From NCBI RefSeq assembly GCF_012928505.1, contig NZ_JABBJN010000025.1:1-64000 (forward strand): 64,000 nucleotides of DNA, given 5' to 3'. The position numbers and the translations under genes were made by a program. Of the stretch, positions 24,887 to 34,933 are shown one piece after another. How positions within the stretch are numbered: position 1 is the stretch's first letter; the number at the start of each line of letters is the position of its first letter. This DNA comes from Achromobacter sp. Bel (GTDB lineage Bacteria; Pseudomonadota; Gammaproteobacteria; Burkholderiales; Burkholderiaceae_B). Under the pieces are notes generated by a model, which was given only the letters and a program-made list of their open reading frames with translations, had not been told where the DNA came from and searched no databases.

Positions 24887-25371
24887 GAACCGGTATCCAG
24901 AAAGCGGGCGGCGCGGGCGCGTTCATCGGCGGTCAACGGCGCGCGTGCGCGCGTTCGGCGCTTCACCGTGCGCAGCAGTACCCAGAATCCCAGCGCCAGC
25001 AGCGCGAACGGCCCCAGCCACAGCAGCCAGGTGATCGGTTTGAACGGCGGGTCGTAGCGGACGAAATCTCCGTAGCGGTCTTCGAAGAAGCGCATGATCT
25101 GCGCATCGCTGCGGCCCTCGGCCAACTGGGCGTGGATCAGGTTGCGCATATCGTGCGCCAATGGCGCGTTGGAGTCCGCCAGCGTCTGGTTCTGGCAGAC
25201 CAGGCAGCGCAAGCCGTGCGCCAACTTGTCGGCCCGTTGCTGGTCGGCGCTGGACAGCGGGGGCAGGGCGGCAGGCGTCTGCGCGGCGGATGCGGGGCCC
25301 GAGGCCAAAAGCGCCGCCAGCATCACCGCCAGCGCCGGCAGCAGGGCGGCAAGAAGGCGGGCGGCCCTCAT
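24883..25371 (-). CDS. ccmH: Cytochrome c-type biogenesis protein CcmH
   Basis: The 162-residue protein has a signal peptide (LLAALLPALAVMLAALLASG), the defining motif LRCLVCQNQ with the redox-active Cys pair near residues 56-59, and a C-terminal membrane helix (ITWLLWLGPFALLALGFWVLL). CcmH keeps the apocytochrome haem-binding cysteines reduced, in concert with CcmG. The start overlaps the ccmG stop (ATGA) and its stop overlaps the ccmI start, so translation is probably coupled through the run. Confidence 0.97.
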   Translation of the reverse strand: MRAARLLAALLPALAVMLAALLASGPASAAQTPAALPPLSSADQQRADKLAHGLRCLVCQNQTLADSNAPLAHDMRNLIHAQLAEGRSDAQIMRFFEDRYGDFVRYDPPFKPITWLLWLGPFALLALGFWVLLRTVKRRTRARAPLTADERARAARFLDTGS

Positions 25372-25889
25372 CGCAACCCCTCGATCACGGGTTGGATCCG
25401 GGTGCGCCAGATGTCCGGCGTGATCAGGCCCAACTGCTTGTAGCGGATGCGTCCGGCGCCGTCGATGACGAAGGTCTCCGGCACGCCGTAGACGCCGTAT
25501 TCGATGCCGACGCGGCCGTCGGTATCGCTGGCGGAGGCGATGAACGGATTGCCGTTGCGCGCCAGCCAGTCACGCGCGTCTTGGGGCTTGTCCTTGTAGT
25601 TCAACCCGTATAGCGGGAGGCCGTGGCGCTGGGCGACCTCGCGCAGCACCGGCAATTCATCGCGGCAGGGGCCGCACCAGGACGCCCACACGTTCAGCAG
25701 CCACACCTGGCCGCGCAGCGACTGCACGTCCAGGCGCTCGCCGGACGCTTGCAGCAGCGGCAGGTCGATGGGCGGGGCGGGCTTGTCGATCATCGCGGAC
25801 GGCACCGCGCGCGGATCGCGCGACAGGCCCATGGCCAGGAACACGGCCATCGCCATGAAGGCGCCAAGCGGCAGCAGGTAGCGCAGCAT
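25368..25889 (-). CDS. ccmG: Thiol:disulfide interchange protein CcmG (DsbE)
   Basis: The 173-residue thioredoxin-like protein has an N-terminal membrane anchor (residues about 4-22) and the active site WCGPC near residue 71. It also has the CcmG-specific acidic/active-site-lining region GVYGVPETFVID near residue 132. It reduces CcmH or apocytochrome c in the periplasm, drawing electrons from DsbD/CcdA. The ATG at 25889 overlaps the ccmF stop codon by one base (TGATG). The upstream in-frame extension is a shadow of ccmF and has no protein-like features. Confidence 0.95.
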   Translation of the reverse strand: MLRYLLPLGAFMAMAVFLAMGLSRDPRAVPSAMIDKPAPPIDLPLLQASGERLDVQSLRGQVWLLNVWASWCGPCRDELPVLREVAQRHGLPLYGLNYKDKPQDARDWLARNGNPFIASASDTDGRVGIEYGVYGVPETFVIDGAGRIRYKQLGLITPDIWRTRIQPVIEGLR

Positions 25890-27898
25890 CAGTACCCCTC
25901 CCGCGCGGCGTGGGCGGGCGGGGCGGCGTCGGCCTTGGGCGGGCGGGCCGCGGCCTCTTGCGCACGCCGGTAGCGTTTGTCGCCGGCCGCCAGCAGGCCG
26001 CCCAAGGCCATTAGCAGGCAGCCGCTCCAGATCCAGGTCATGAAGGGCTTGACCTGGATGCGCACGGTCCACGCCTTGTCGCCCACGGGTTCGCCCAGTG
26101 CCACGAACAGGTCGCGGGTGAAGCCGCTGTCGATGTCGGCCTGGCTCAGCGCCATGTCCTGCACGGTGTACAGCCGCTTTTCGGGATACAGCGTCACCAC
26201 CGGTTTGCCGTTGCGCGTGACGGGGAATACGGCGCGTTGCGCGGTGTAGTTGGGGCCGGTGGCGGGCGCCAGGCTGGCGAACGTGAACTGGTAGCCGCCG
26301 GCTTCCTGCGTGGCGCCCAGTTCCATGCGCAATTCGTGCTTGACCTCGTAGCCGTTGGCCAGCGTGACGCCGGCGATGAAGACGCCGATGCCGGCATGCG
26401 CCAGCAGCATGCCGTACCAGGCGCGTGGCTGGCGGCCCAGGCGGCGCAGCCATTGGCCCCCGCCGTCCGTCAGCCGCTGCGTGGCGTGCGCAGCGGCGCT
26501 TGCGACCGACCAGGCCGCCAGCCACAGGCCCAGCATGATCATGGGCGAACCCAGCCGCCACGGGCCGGGCATGGCCAGCGGCAGCAGCACGCTCGTCGCC
26601 ACGCTGACCGCAAACGCGGCGCGCAGCCGGCGCGCCAGGTCGGGCATGTCGGCCTGTTTCCAGCGAGCCATCGGGCCCACGCCCATCAGGAAGATGGCCG
26701 GGGTCATCAGCGGCACGAACACGGCTTCGAAGTAGGGCGGGCCGATGGATATCTTGCCCCAGTCCAGCACGTCCAGCACCACCGGGTACAGCGTGCCCAG
26801 CAGCACCGAGCCGGCGGCCACGGTCAGGACGACGTTATTCGACAGCAGCAGCGATTCCCGCGACAGCAGCGAAAAGCCGCCGCCCAGGCCGACCGTCGGC
26901 GCGCGCCATGCGTACAGGGCGAGCGACCCGCCCACGATCACGGTCATGAAGGCCAGGATGTACAGTCCGCGCCCCGGGTCCACCGCGAAGGCGTGCACCG
27001 AGGTCAACACGCCCGAGCGGACCAGGAACGTTCCCAGGATGCTGAGCGAGAACGTGCAGATCGCCAGCAGCACCGTCCAGCTGCGGAAAGCCCCCCGGCG
27101 CTCGGTCACGATCAGTGAGTGGATCAGCGCGCTGCCCGCCAGCCAGGGCATGAACGACGCGTTCTCCACCGGGTCCCAGAACCACCAGCCGCCCCAGCCC
27201 AGCACGTAGTAGGCCCACGCGCTGCCCAGCAGGATGCCGATGGTCAGGAAGGTCCAGGCGGCCAGGGTCCAGGGCCGGACCCAGCGCGCCCACAGCGCAT
27301 CCAGCTCGCCGGAGAGCAAGGCGGCGATGGCGAAGGCGAACGCCACGGAAAACCCCACGTAGCCCATGTACAGCATGGGCGGATGCACGATCATGCCGGG
27401 GTCCTGCAGCAGCGGGTTCAGATCGCGGCCGGCCATGGCAGGCGGCATCAGCCGTTCGAACGGATTGGACAGGAACAGCAGGAACAGCAGGAAGCCGACG
27501 CTGATCCAGCCCATCACCGCCAACACGCGGCCGGCAAACGCAAGGGGCAGGCGGCGGCTGAACACGGCCACGGCCAGCGTCCAGGCGGTCAGCAGCAGCA
27601 GCCACAACAGCAGCGATCCTTCGTGCCCGCCCCAGACCGCCGCGAACCGGTAGGCGGCGGGCAGGTCCGCGTGCGAGTTGCCGGCCACGTACAGCACCGA
27701 GAAATCGTTGTGCACGAACGACCACGCCAGGCAGCCAAACGCCAGCACGGTCAGGCAGAACTGGCCCACGGCGGCGGGCCGTGCCACCCGCAGCCCGGCC
27801 TGCCAGCCGGTGGCGGCGCCGATCAACGGCAGGGTGGCCTGCGCCAGCGCCGTCAATAGCGCCAGGATCAGGCTGAACAAGCCGATCTCGGGGATCAT
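25889..27898 (-). CDS. ccmF: Haem lyase subunit CcmF
   Basis: The 669-residue integral membrane protein has the full length and the many membrane helices of CcmF. The WWD domain [12 protein letters not shown] lies near residue 230, close to conserved His residues that bind haem. CcmF, with CcmH and CcmI, attaches haem covalently to apocytochrome c at CxxCH sites. Cytochromes needing this service (NapB, NapC) are encoded in the same leftward run. The ATG overlaps the ccmE stop (ATGA). Confidence 0.97.
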   Translation of the reverse strand: MIPEIGLFSLILALLTALAQATLPLIGAATGWQAGLRVARPAAVGQFCLTVLAFGCLAWSFVHNDFSVLYVAGNSHADLPAAYRFAAVWGGHEGSLLLWLLLLTAWTLAVAVFSRRLPLAFAGRVLAVMGWISVGFLLFLLFLSNPFERLMPPAMAGRDLNPLLQDPGMIVHPPMLYMGYVGFSVAFAFAIAALLSGELDALWARWVRPWTLAAWTFLTIGILLGSAWAYYVLGWGGWWFWDPVENASFMPWLAGSALIHSLIVTERRGAFRSWTVLLAICTFSLSILGTFLVRSGVLTSVHAFAVDPGRGLYILAFMTVIVGGSLALYAWRAPTVGLGGGFSLLSRESLLLSNNVVLTVAAGSVLLGTLYPVVLDVLDWGKISIGPPYFEAVFVPLMTPAIFLMGVGPMARWKQADMPDLARRLRAAFAVSVATSVLLPLAMPGPWRLGSPMIMLGLWLAAWSVASAAAHATQRLTDGGGQWLRRLGRQPRAWYGMLLAHAGIGVFIAGVTLANGYEVKHELRMELGATQEAGGYQFTFASLAPATGPNYTAQRAVFPVTRNGKPVVTLYPEKRLYTVQDMALSQADIDSGFTRDLFVALGEPVGDKAWTVRIQVKPFMTWIWSGCLLMALGGLLAAGDKRYRRAQEAAARPPKADAAPPAHAAREGY

Positions 27899-28362
27899 CG
27901 CGCCTGCTCCGGCATCGTGTTGGCGGCCGTGGCCGTGACCGTGCCGGCGCGCTTGATCGCATCGGCGGCCTCGGGCGGCATGTAGTTCTCGTCATGCTTG
28001 GCCAGCACTTCGGTGGCGCGGAACACGCCGTCGGCGTCCAGCTTGCCCGCCGCCACCACGCCCTTGCCCTCGCGGAACAGGTCGGGCAGCAGGCCTTGAT
28101 AGCTCACGGGCACGGAGTGCGCGGTGTCGGTCACGATGAACCGCAAGGTCAGCCCGTCCGCTTCGCGCCGCACCGAGCCGGGTTCCACCAGCCCGCCCAC
28201 GCGGAAGCTGCCGTTGCGGGGCGCCTCTTTCGCGGCGACTTGCGTGGGGCTGAAGAAGAACACGAGATTCGACTGCAAGGCGTTGAGCACCAGCGCGGTG
28301 GCCAGGGCCAGCAGGCCCAGTCCGCCGGCGATGGCGAACATGCGGCGCTTGCGCGGCGTCAT
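27895..28362 (-). CDS. ccmE: Haem chaperone CcmE
   Basis: The 155-residue protein starts with a basic segment and a membrane anchor ([21 protein letters not shown]), followed by the OB-fold domain. The motif [11 protein letters not shown] carries the His (about 123) that binds haem covalently and the stacking Tyr. CcmE receives haem from CcmC and delivers it to CcmF. The start overlaps the ccmD stop codon by four bases. Confidence 0.97.
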   Translation of the reverse strand: MTPRKRRMFAIAGGLGLLALATALVLNALQSNLVFFFSPTQVAAKEAPRNGSFRVGGLVEPGSVRREADGLTLRFIVTDTAHSVPVSYQGLLPDLFREGKGVVAAGKLDADGVFRATEVLAKHDENYMPPEAADAIKRAGTVTATAANTMPEQAR

Positions 28363-28523
28363 GGGTGTCCCTCGCTGGCAGGCCCGCGCGCGGTCGCCCG
28401 CCGGATGCGGGCGCGGCGCCACAGCACGAAAGCCTCCAGCCCCATCAGCGCCAGCGTGACGCCGTAGGCGCCCAGGATGTAGGGGCCGTGGCCCTGCAAC
28501 GAGAACAGCGTGTCCCAGCTCAC
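28359..28523 (-). CDS. ccmD: Haem exporter protein CcmD (small ORF, GTG start)
   Basis: This 54-residue membrane protein starts at a GTG at 28523, preceded by GGAGG at 5 bases. It has one membrane helix ([21 protein letters not shown]) followed by the basic tail [11 protein letters not shown], the classic CcmD layout. It helps release holo-CcmE from the CcmABC complex. The GTG overlaps the ccmC stop (GTGA) and its own stop overlaps the ccmE start. Confidence 0.93.
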   Translation of the reverse strand: MSWDTLFSLQGHGPYILGAYGVTLALMGLEAFVLWRRARIRRATARGPASEGHP

Positions 28524-29323
28524 GGTGCCTCCGGGGCAGGACGGCCGGCACGCAGGGCGGCGGGCTCGCGTTCGGCGATGAGGCCGCGCACGCGCGCCAG
28601 CGCCACTGCCGCGCTGTACAGCCAGAAGGCCGCCACCATCAGCAGCATGGCGGTGACCATGATGCGCGCCATGCTGGGCGCCGACGTCAGGTTGATGGAG
28701 GCGCCCTGGTGCAGCGTGCTCCACCAGCGGACCGAGAAATAGATGATGGGCACATTCACGACGCCGGCCAGCAGCAGGATGGCGCCGCCCCGGTCGGCGC
28801 GGCGGATGTCGTCGGTGGCCGCCTGCAAGGCCATGAAGCCCAGGTACAGGAACAGCAGGATCAGTTCCGACGTCAGCCGCGCATCCCAGACCCACCAGGC
28901 GCCCCAGGTGGGCTTGCCCCACAATGCGCCCGTCCACAGCGTCAGGAACGTGAAGAGCGCGCCGGTGGGCGCCAGCGCCCGCATCATCATGAAGGACAGG
29001 CGCGTGTTGTAGATGAGCCCCAGCGCGGCGTAGCCCGCCATCACCACGTACAGGAACATCGACATCCAGGCCGCCGCCACGTGGATGAAGAGGATGCGGT
29101 AGACCTCGCCCTGCTGACTGTCCGTGGGCGCGACCGCCAGGCCGACGTACAGGCCCGCGCAGGCGAAAAGCGCCGCCGCGAGCGCCAGCAGGGGAATCAG
29201 CCGCCCAGCCAGCGGATAGAACACGGCGGGGGACGCGTAGCGCATCCAGCCCGCGCCGGGCGCGGACGGGCCGGCGGCGTAAGGCGAATCGAAAGCGGGA
29301 TGCTTGTGCATGGGGCCTCTCAT
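28520..29323 (-). CDS. ccmC: Haem exporter protein CcmC
   Basis: The 267-residue protein has six membrane helices and the tryptophan-rich haem-handling motif [12 protein letters not shown] near residue 140, with flanking His residues. CcmC loads haem on CcmE. The ATG at 29323 overlaps the ccmB stop codon (ATGA), like its neighbours; an in-frame ATG at 29311 is a possible alternative. The predicted N-terminal tail is about 30 residues longer than in the shortest homologues. Confidence 0.95.
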   Translation of the reverse strand: MRGPMHKHPAFDSPYAAGPSAPGAGWMRYASPAVFYPLAGRLIPLLALAAALFACAGLYVGLAVAPTDSQQGEVYRILFIHVAAAWMSMFLYVVMAGYAALGLIYNTRLSFMMMRALAPTGALFTFLTLWTGALWGKPTWGAWWVWDARLTSELILLFLYLGFMALQAATDDIRRADRGGAILLLAGVVNVPIIYFSVRWWSTLHQGASINLTSAPSMARIMVTAMLLMVAAFWLYSAAVALARVRGLIAEREPAALRAGRPAPEAP

Positions 29324-29997
29324 TCCAGCGTCACGCGCAGCGCGGCGGACGCGCTCCAGGGGCACAACAGGATCGCCAGGCACAGGCACGCGCCCAACAG
29401 CGACAATTGCGGGCCGGCGCCCAGGCCGGCATGCGTGGCGGACACCGCACCCGCCCCGAAGATCAGTACCGGTACATACAGCGGCAGTACCAGCAGGGGC
29501 AGCAGTGCGCCGCCGCGCAGGCCCAGCGTCAGCGCCGCGCCCAGCCCGCCCACCAGCGCCAGCGTGGGTGTGCCCAACAGCAGCGACAGGACCAGCACGC
29601 CGATCGCCTGCGGCGGCAGGCCGAATTGCAGGGCCAGCACGGGGCTGGCAAGGATCAGCGGCAGGCAGCCGCTGAACCAGTGCGCGGCCAGCTTCACACC
29701 CACCAGCAGCGGCAGTGGATGCGGCGACACCAGCAGTTGCTCCAGCGCGCCGTTGGCATGGTCCTGCGTAAAGGGGCGGTGCAGGGTGAGCAGGATGCCC
29801 AGCAGCGCGCAGACCCATAGCACGCCCGGCCCGATCGCCAGCAGCAAGGCAGGGTCGGGGCCGATCGCCAGCGGGAAGAGCGAGCCCGCGACGATGAAGA
29901 ACAGCGTGGCGCCCAGCGTGTCCGCAGGCCGCCTCCAGGCCAGCCGGACGTCACGCAGCGCCAACTGAGACAGCGTAGCCAGCATCCGCGTAGTCAT
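29320..29997 (-). CDS. ccmB: Haem exporter protein CcmB
   Basis: The 225-residue protein has six hydrophobic helices and begins with the typical cytosolic stretch [17 protein letters not shown]. CcmB is the permease-like partner of the ATPase CcmA in the CcmABCD complex that drives release of holo-CcmE. The gene start overlaps the 3' end of ccmA by 47 bp; a second in-frame ATG at 29985 would shorten the overlap and is possible. Confidence 0.95.
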   Translation of the reverse strand: MTTRMLATLSQLALRDVRLAWRRPADTLGATLFFIVAGSLFPLAIGPDPALLLAIGPGVLWVCALLGILLTLHRPFTQDHANGALEQLLVSPHPLPLLVGVKLAAHWFSGCLPLILASPVLALQFGLPPQAIGVLVLSLLLGTPTLALVGGLGAALTLGLRGGALLPLLVLPLYVPVLIFGAGAVSATHAGLGAGPQLSLLGACLCLAILLCPWSASAALRVTLE

Positions 29998-30634
29998 CCA
30001 TGTTCAGGGTTTGCGTGCGGGAGGCGCCGGTCGCCGGCGCCCGGTGCGACGCCACCACCGCCGCGCCGCCCGCATCCAGGTGCGCGTCCAGCGTGCGCCA
30101 CAACTGCTCCAGGCTGGCCGCGTCCAGGCCGGCATCGGGTTCGTCCAGTAACCACAGTGGCTTGCCGCCCAGCGCCACGGCGGCCATCGCCAGCCGGCGG
30201 CCCTGGCCTTGAGACAGCCGGGCCGCGGGCAGGTGCAGGCTGCCTTCCAGGCGCCAGCGGCGCAGGGCCGAGGCGATGGCGGCGTCATCCTGCGGCGTGC
30301 CCGCCACATGCAGGGCGTAGCGCACGTTTTCCAGCGCGGTCAATTCGCCGCACAGGCCATTGGCATGGCCCAGGAACGCCACGCGCGCAAAGTACGCGGC
30401 CGGGTCGCGGCGCACGTCCCGCCCTTCAAAATGCAGCGTGCCGGCCAATGGGCGCAGCAGGCCCGCCAGCATGCGCAGCAGGCTCGTCTTGCCGCTGCCA
30501 TTGGCGCCTTGCACGTGCAGAAGCTGGCCGCGATGCAGGTCGACGTCCACCGGACACAAGCCTTCGGAACGGCCGCGCGGGCTGCGCAGCCCGCTGGCGG
30601 CCAGGATCGGCGACGGGGCGTCAGCGGGCCGCAT
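29951..30634 (-). CDS. ccmA: Haem exporter ATP-binding protein CcmA
   Basis: The 227-residue ABC ATPase has the Walker A sequence GANGSGKTS near residue 41, the signature [12 protein letters not shown] near 140, Walker [13 protein letters not shown] near 160 and the switch His in VVASHR. The [15 protein letters not shown]-type region identifies it as CcmA. Its ATG overlaps the 3' end of napC by 14 bp, so the ccm run is continuous with the nap operon. The C-terminus is a little longer than usual. Confidence 0.95.
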   Translation of the reverse strand: MRPADAPSPILAASGLRSPRGRSEGLCPVDVDLHRGQLLHVQGANGSGKTSLLRMLAGLLRPLAGTLHFEGRDVRRDPAAYFARVAFLGHANGLCGELTALENVRYALHVAGTPQDDAAIASALRRWRLEGSLHLPAARLSQGQGRRLAMAAVALGGKPLWLLDEPDAGLDAASLEQLWRTLDAHLDAGGAAVVASHRAPATGASRTQTLNMDDYADAGYAVSVGAA

Positions 30635-31259
30635 TCGCCACCTCTTTGGGCGCCCCGGCCGGCGGCGTCGCGTCAGAGGTCTGGCCAGGCGGGATGTGCG
30701 GCAGCGTATGGGCAATGCCCTTATGGCAATCGATACAGGTCTTGGTCTTGTCCGCCAGGTACGTGGAGTGCATGTTCTGCGCGCGCACGCTCTGGCGCGT
30801 GAAGTCCATGTATTCGTAGTTGTGGCAGTTGCGGCATTCCAGCGAGTCGTTGGCCTTGAAGCGCGCCCATTCGTGCCGGGCCAGCTCCAGCCGTTTGTCC
30901 ACGAACTTCTCGCGCGTGTCGATGGTGCCGAAGATCTTGCCCCACACTTCCTTGGACGCCTGCATCTTGCGGGCGATCTTGTCCGTCCAGTTGTGCGGCA
31001 CGTGGCAGTCCGAGCACAGGGCACGCACGCCCGAGCGGTTGGTGAAGTGGATGGTGCCCTTCAATTCCGCATATACGTTGTCGCGCATTTCATGGCAGCC
31101 CGTGCAGAACTTCTCCGTATTGGTCAGCTCCATGGCCGTGTTGAAGGCGCCCCAGAACAGGATGCCGCCGATGAAGCCGCCGATCGTCAGAAAGCCCAGG
31201 CTGAAGTGCACGCTGGGGCGGCGGATGATGTTCCAGTAGCGCTTGAGGAGCTTGAACAT
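30621..31259 (-). CDS. napC: Periplasmic nitrate reductase tetrahaem cytochrome NapC
   Basis: The 212-residue NapC/NirT-family protein has one N-terminal membrane helix ([21 protein letters not shown]) and four CxxCH sites: CTGCH, CSDCH, CRNCH and CIDCH. It oxidises quinol and passes electrons to NapB. The gene follows napB by 15 bp. The 3' end overlaps ccmA, linking cytochrome synthesis with the machinery that matures it. Confidence 0.97.
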   Translation of the reverse strand: MFKLLKRYWNIIRRPSVHFSLGFLTIGGFIGGILFWGAFNTAMELTNTEKFCTGCHEMRDNVYAELKGTIHFTNRSGVRALCSDCHVPHNWTDKIARKMQASKEVWGKIFGTIDTREKFVDKRLELARHEWARFKANDSLECRNCHNYEYMDFTRQSVRAQNMHSTYLADKTKTCIDCHKGIAHTLPHIPPGQTSDATPPAGAPKEVANAAR

Positions 31260-31274
31260 GGCGGCGTCAATCCC

Positions 31275-31751
31275 TTACTTCTTGTCGGTGGCCGGGGCCG
31301 TCAGGCGCTTGAGGATCACGTCGATGTCCTGATAGGTGTTGGACACCAGCGGCTTGGCCTCGGCCTGCGGCACGTGGCACTGCACACAGAAGTACCGTCG
31401 CGGCGACACTTCGGCCAGCACGTTGCTGTCGCGGTCCATGTAGTGCGTCACGCTCAGCGGCGGCGCCTGCGTTTCCTCGGTGTTCACGCGCGCGTGGCAG
31501 GACAGGCAGCGGTTGTAGTTCTTGTCGATCTGATAGCCGTCGATCTTGTGGGGAATGGTGGGCGGCTGCATCGAATAGGTGCGCATCCGCTTGATGTCCT
31601 TGTTCTCGATCGGGCTGATCAGCGGCGGATCGGCCTCTTCGGCGATCGGGGTGGGCCCGCGCATGGGGTCTTCGACCTCAAGCGGCGGCGCGGCCCAGGC
31701 GGCCGAACCCAGAAGGATGCCGAGGGCGATGGTGGCGGCGCGTAGCTTCAT
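31275..31751 (-). CDS. napB: Periplasmic nitrate reductase dihaem subunit NapB
   Basis: The 158-residue protein has a cleavable signal peptide (ATIALGILLGSAAWA) and two haem c sites, CLSCH (about 82) and CVQCH (about 121), with distal His ligands in HYMDRD and similar positions. It carries electrons from NapC to NapA in the periplasm. It lies 21 bp after napA. The length and two-haem content are standard for NapB. Confidence 0.97.
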   Translation of the reverse strand: MKLRAATIALGILLGSAAWAAPPLEVEDPMRGPTPIAEEADPPLISPIENKDIKRMRTYSMQPPTIPHKIDGYQIDKNYNRCLSCHARVNTEETQAPPLSVTHYMDRDSNVLAEVSPRRYFCVQCHVPQAEAKPLVSNTYQDIDVILKRLTAPATDKK

Positions 31752-31772
31752 GGCTGTCTCCCGGGGGGGCGT

Positions 31773-34268
31773 TCAGACCTTGACGATCTTGACCGCGCAC
31801 TTCTTGAAGTCGGTCTGGAACGAGATCGGGTCGGTGGCGTCCAGCGTGACCTTGTTGATCAACTGCCCGGCGTCGAACCACGGCACGAAGACCAGGCCGC
31901 GCGGCGGCTTGTTGCGTCCACGGGTCTCCAGCCGGGTGCGCATCTTGCCGCGCCGCGACTCGATCTCGACTTCCACGCCGCGCCGCAGGCCCATCGCCTG
32001 CGCGTCGTCGGGGTGCATGAAACAGACCGCGTTGGGAAACGCCCGGTACAGCTCGGGCACGCGTCGCGTCATCGATCCGGAATGCCAGTGCTCCAGGACG
32101 CGTCCGGTGGACAGCCAGAACGGATATTCCTTGTCCGGCGACTCCGGGGGCGGTTCGTAGGGCAGGGCGTAGATGACGGCGCGGCCGTCCGGGTTGCCGT
32201 AGAACTCAAAGCCGGCGCCGGCCTTCACGTAGGGATCGCTGCCTTCGCGGTAGCGCCACAGCGTTTCCTTGCCGTTGACGACGGGCCAGCGCAGGCCACG
32301 CGCCTCGTGGTAAGTATCGAACGGGGCCAGGTCGTGGCCGTGGCCACGGCCGAATTCGGCGTATTCCTCGAACAGGCCTTTCTGCGCATAGAAGCCGAAG
32401 GCCTTCGCTTCCTGGTTTTCGTATTCCGCGTTCAACTCGCTATTGGGGAACTTGTTGACTTTGCCATTGGCGAAGAGCACGTCGAATAGGGTCTTGCCCC
32501 GGTACTCGGGCTTTTTCGCCAGCAGGTCGGCGGGCCAGACCTCTTCCACCTTGAAGCGCTTGGAGAATTCCATCAACTGCCACAGGTCGGAACGCGCATC
32601 GCCCGGGGCGTTCACCAGTTGATGCCAGAACTGGGTGCGCCGTTCCGCGTTGCCATAGGCGCCTTCCTTCTCCACCCACATGGCCGCGGGCAGGATCAGA
32701 TCGGCGGAAATGGTGGTGACCGTGGGGTAGGCGTCCGACACCACGATGAAGTTGTCGGGGTTGCGGTAGCCCGGCAGGCCTTCGTTCATCAGGTTGGCCG
32801 CGGCCTGCATGTTGTTGTTGACCATCACCCAGTAGGCGTTGATCTTGCCGTCCTTCAGCATGCGGTTCTGCAGCACGGCGTGCGCGCCCACCTTGTCGGG
32901 GATCGTGCCGTCGGGCAACTGCCAGATCTCTTCCGCGTGCGCGCGGTGCTTGGGGTTGGTGACGACCAGATCGGCCGGCAGGCGGTGGGAGAACGTGCCC
33001 ACTTCGCGCGCGGTGCCGCAGGCCGAGGGCTGCCCCGTCAGCGAGAACGGGCTGTTGCCCGGCGTCGAGATCTTGCCCGTCAGCAGGTGGATGTTGTAGA
33101 CCATGTTGTTGGCCCACACGCCGCGCGTGTGCTGGTTAAAGCCCATGGTCCAGAACGATGTCACGCGGATCTTCGGATCGGCGTAGAGCTCGGCCAGATC
33201 CTGCAACTGCTTTTGAGGCACGCCGGTCAGCTTGGACGTGTATTCCAGGTCGTACTTCGAGACGAACTTGGCGAAGTCATCGTAGGTGATGGGCTTGGAG
33301 CCGCCCGCCTTGTCCGCGTTCTTGGCCGCCTTCTGCAAGGGGTGGTCGGGCCGCAGGCCATAGCCGATGTCGGTGTTGCCTTCGTGGAACACGGTGTGCT
33401 TGTCCACGAAATCGCGGTTTACGCGCTTGGTCTGGATGATGTAGTTGGCGATGTAGTTCAGGATCGCCAGGTCCGTCTGCGGCGTGAACGTCAGCGTCAG
33501 GTCGGCCAGTTCGTACGAGCGGTGTTCGAAGGTCGACAGCACCGCCACCTTGGTTTTGGGGGCGGACAGCCGGCGGTCGGTGACGCGTGTCCACAGGATG
33601 GGGTGCATCTCGGCCATGTTCGAGCCCCACAGCACGAAGGCGTCGGCGTTCTCGATATCGTCATAACAGCCCATGGGTTCGTCGGCGCCGAAGGTCCGCA
33701 TGAACCCCACGGCCGCCGACGCCATGCAGTGCCGCGCGTTCGGGTCCAGGTTGTTCGACCGGAAGCCCGCCTTCATTAATTTCAGCGCGGCGTAGCCTTC
33801 CCACACGGTCCATTGCCCTGACCCGAACATGCCGACGGCGGTCGGGCCCTTGTCCTTCAACACCCGCTTGAACTGTTCGGCCATCACGTCGAACGCCTGG
33901 TCCCAGGACACCGGCGCGAACTCGCCGTCCTTGGCGTATTTGCCGTCCTTCATGCGCAACATCGGCGTGGTCAGCCGGTCGTTGCCGTACATGATCTTGG
34001 ACAGGAAGTAGCCCTTGACGCAGTTCAGGCCCTTGTTGACCTCGGCGTTGAAATCGCCGTGCGTGGCCACGACCTGATTGTCCTTGACCGCGACGTTCAC
34101 GCCGCAGCCGGTCCCGCAGAACCTACAGGGCGCCTTGGACCATTTCAGCTTGGCCGCTTCGGATTCCGTCACGATGTTCTGCGTGTACCCGACGATCGGA
34201 ATGCCCGCGACGGTGGCGGCAGCCGCGGCGGCGGATTGCTTGATGAAATCTCTACGAGCCATGGACAT
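31773..34268 (-). CDS. napA: Periplasmic nitrate reductase catalytic subunit NapA
   Basis: The 831-residue molybdoprotein reduces nitrate to nitrite in the periplasm. The start at 34268 (MSMARRDF) has GAGGAG 7 bases upstream. The Tat signal [19 protein letters not shown] opens the protein. The [4Fe-4S] ligands are CRFCGTGC (about 50) plus the Cys of GLNCVKGYF, and the Mo ligand is the Cys in [12 protein letters not shown] (about 185). NapA binds a bis-MGD cofactor. The gene start overlaps the napD 3' end, which fits NapD acting as the chaperone for the NapA signal peptide. Unlike membrane NarG it can work with oxygen present, for redox balancing or denitrification. Confidence 0.98.
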   Translation of the reverse strand: MSMARRDFIKQSAAAAAATVAGIPIVGYTQNIVTESEAAKLKWSKAPCRFCGTGCGVNVAVKDNQVVATHGDFNAEVNKGLNCVKGYFLSKIMYGNDRLTTPMLRMKDGKYAKDGEFAPVSWDQAFDVMAEQFKRVLKDKGPTAVGMFGSGQWTVWEGYAALKLMKAGFRSNNLDPNARHCMASAAVGFMRTFGADEPMGCYDDIENADAFVLWGSNMAEMHPILWTRVTDRRLSAPKTKVAVLSTFEHRSYELADLTLTFTPQTDLAILNYIANYIIQTKRVNRDFVDKHTVFHEGNTDIGYGLRPDHPLQKAAKNADKAGGSKPITYDDFAKFVSKYDLEYTSKLTGVPQKQLQDLAELYADPKIRVTSFWTMGFNQHTRGVWANNMVYNIHLLTGKISTPGNSPFSLTGQPSACGTAREVGTFSHRLPADLVVTNPKHRAHAEEIWQLPDGTIPDKVGAHAVLQNRMLKDGKINAYWVMVNNNMQAAANLMNEGLPGYRNPDNFIVVSDAYPTVTTISADLILPAAMWVEKEGAYGNAERRTQFWHQLVNAPGDARSDLWQLMEFSKRFKVEEVWPADLLAKKPEYRGKTLFDVLFANGKVNKFPNSELNAEYENQEAKAFGFYAQKGLFEEYAEFGRGHGHDLAPFDTYHEARGLRWPVVNGKETLWRYREGSDPYVKAGAGFEFYGNPDGRAVIYALPYEPPPESPDKEYPFWLSTGRVLEHWHSGSMTRRVPELYRAFPNAVCFMHPDDAQAMGLRRGVEVEIESRRGKMRTRLETRGRNKPPRGLVFVPWFDAGQLINKVTLDATDPISFQTDFKKCAVKIVKV

Positions 34269-34590
34269 CGCCAATCTCCTCGTTCATCGCGGCAAGCGTG
34301 TCGGCGTGCTGGTAGACCAGCGCCGAGGCCAGCACGCCATCCAGGCGCTGGATCTGGGAGATCCGCGCCATCATGTCGTCGGTGGAAGGCGCTTCCAGCG
34401 TGACCACCAGTTTCCCGGTGTCGGACGCGCCATGGATTTCGGATCCCGCGACGGCCAGGATGGCGGCGCGGACCTCGGGCAGGCGTCGGGGCAGGGCATG
34501 CACGACCAGGCTGGCGATATGCAGCTCGGGCGGTGCCGTGGACGGCGGGGGGGAGGCAAGCGCGGACATGGGGGTTCCGTCGCCTCGCAT
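34252..34590 (-). CDS. napD: NapA signal-peptide chaperone NapD
   Basis: The 112-residue cytoplasmic protein carries the NapD core: [22 protein letters not shown], then [15 protein letters not shown] and a final helical segment. NapD binds the Tat signal of NapA until its cofactor is inserted. The ATG at 34590 overlaps the napE stop by one base (TGATG), which favours it over the ATG at 34569. The N-terminal 20 residues are a Pro/Ser-rich extension not needed for the fold. Confidence 0.93.
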   Translation of the reverse strand: MRGDGTPMSALASPPPSTAPPELHIASLVVHALPRRLPEVRAAILAVAGSEIHGASDTGKLVVTLEAPSTDDMMARISQIQRLDGVLASALVYQHADTLAAMNEEIGDVHGS

Positions 34591-34748
34591 CAGCTGCCCG
34601 GGGGGCCGGCGATCAGCTGATAGAACCAGACAATGAAACCGTAGCCCGCCACGATGACGACCGTAAGGACGGGGGCCATGACCGCCGTCAGGAACAGGAA
34701 ACTTCGCAGTTCCTGAGGCTTTGTGTAGCCATCAGACTCGTTTTGCAC
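34590..34748 (-). CDS. napE: NapE small membrane protein (GTG start)
   Basis: This 52-residue gene is easily missed. It starts with GTG at 34748, with GAGGTG 4-5 bases upstream. The product begins MQNESDGYTKPQELRSF and then has one long hydrophobic helix (LFLTAVMAPVLTVVIVAGYGFIVWF as two overlapping parts) ending at GPPGS. This is the NapE layout: short polar N-terminus with an ELR-SF motif and one membrane helix. Its function is not established. It is the first gene of the leftward napEDABC-ccm run. Confidence 0.88.
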   Translation of the reverse strand: MQNESDGYTKPQELRSFLFLTAVMAPVLTVVIVAGYGFIVWFYQLIAGPPGS

Positions 34749-34877
34749 ACACCACCTCGCGACAACGGTTGGGGTATTGCGTTTAACGTGCGGATGCCGA
34801 AGTTTGTAGCAGTGCTTTCACACGGCGTCAATGTTGCATCACGGCGAAACAATCGCGCCGTGGCGCTATATACGAAA

Positions 34878-34910
34878 GTGCCTGACGCCTTGCCGTAGCG
34901 CGTCAGGCAC
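34878..34910 (-). terminator. Terminator after the BKACE gene
   Basis: GTGCCTGACGC and GCGTCAGGCAC form a perfect 11-bp stem with an 11-base loop. Read leftward it is followed by TTTCG. It separates the BKACE operon from the nap promoter region. Confidence 0.7.
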
Positions 34911-34933
34911 CTTGTATTGATTCGCGTTGCGGA

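Noticed and set aside
34749-34877. FNR site upstream of napE
   Set aside because: The best candidate, GTGATGCAACATTG on the minus strand, deviates in several conserved positions of TTGAT-N4-ATCAA. I could not support it.
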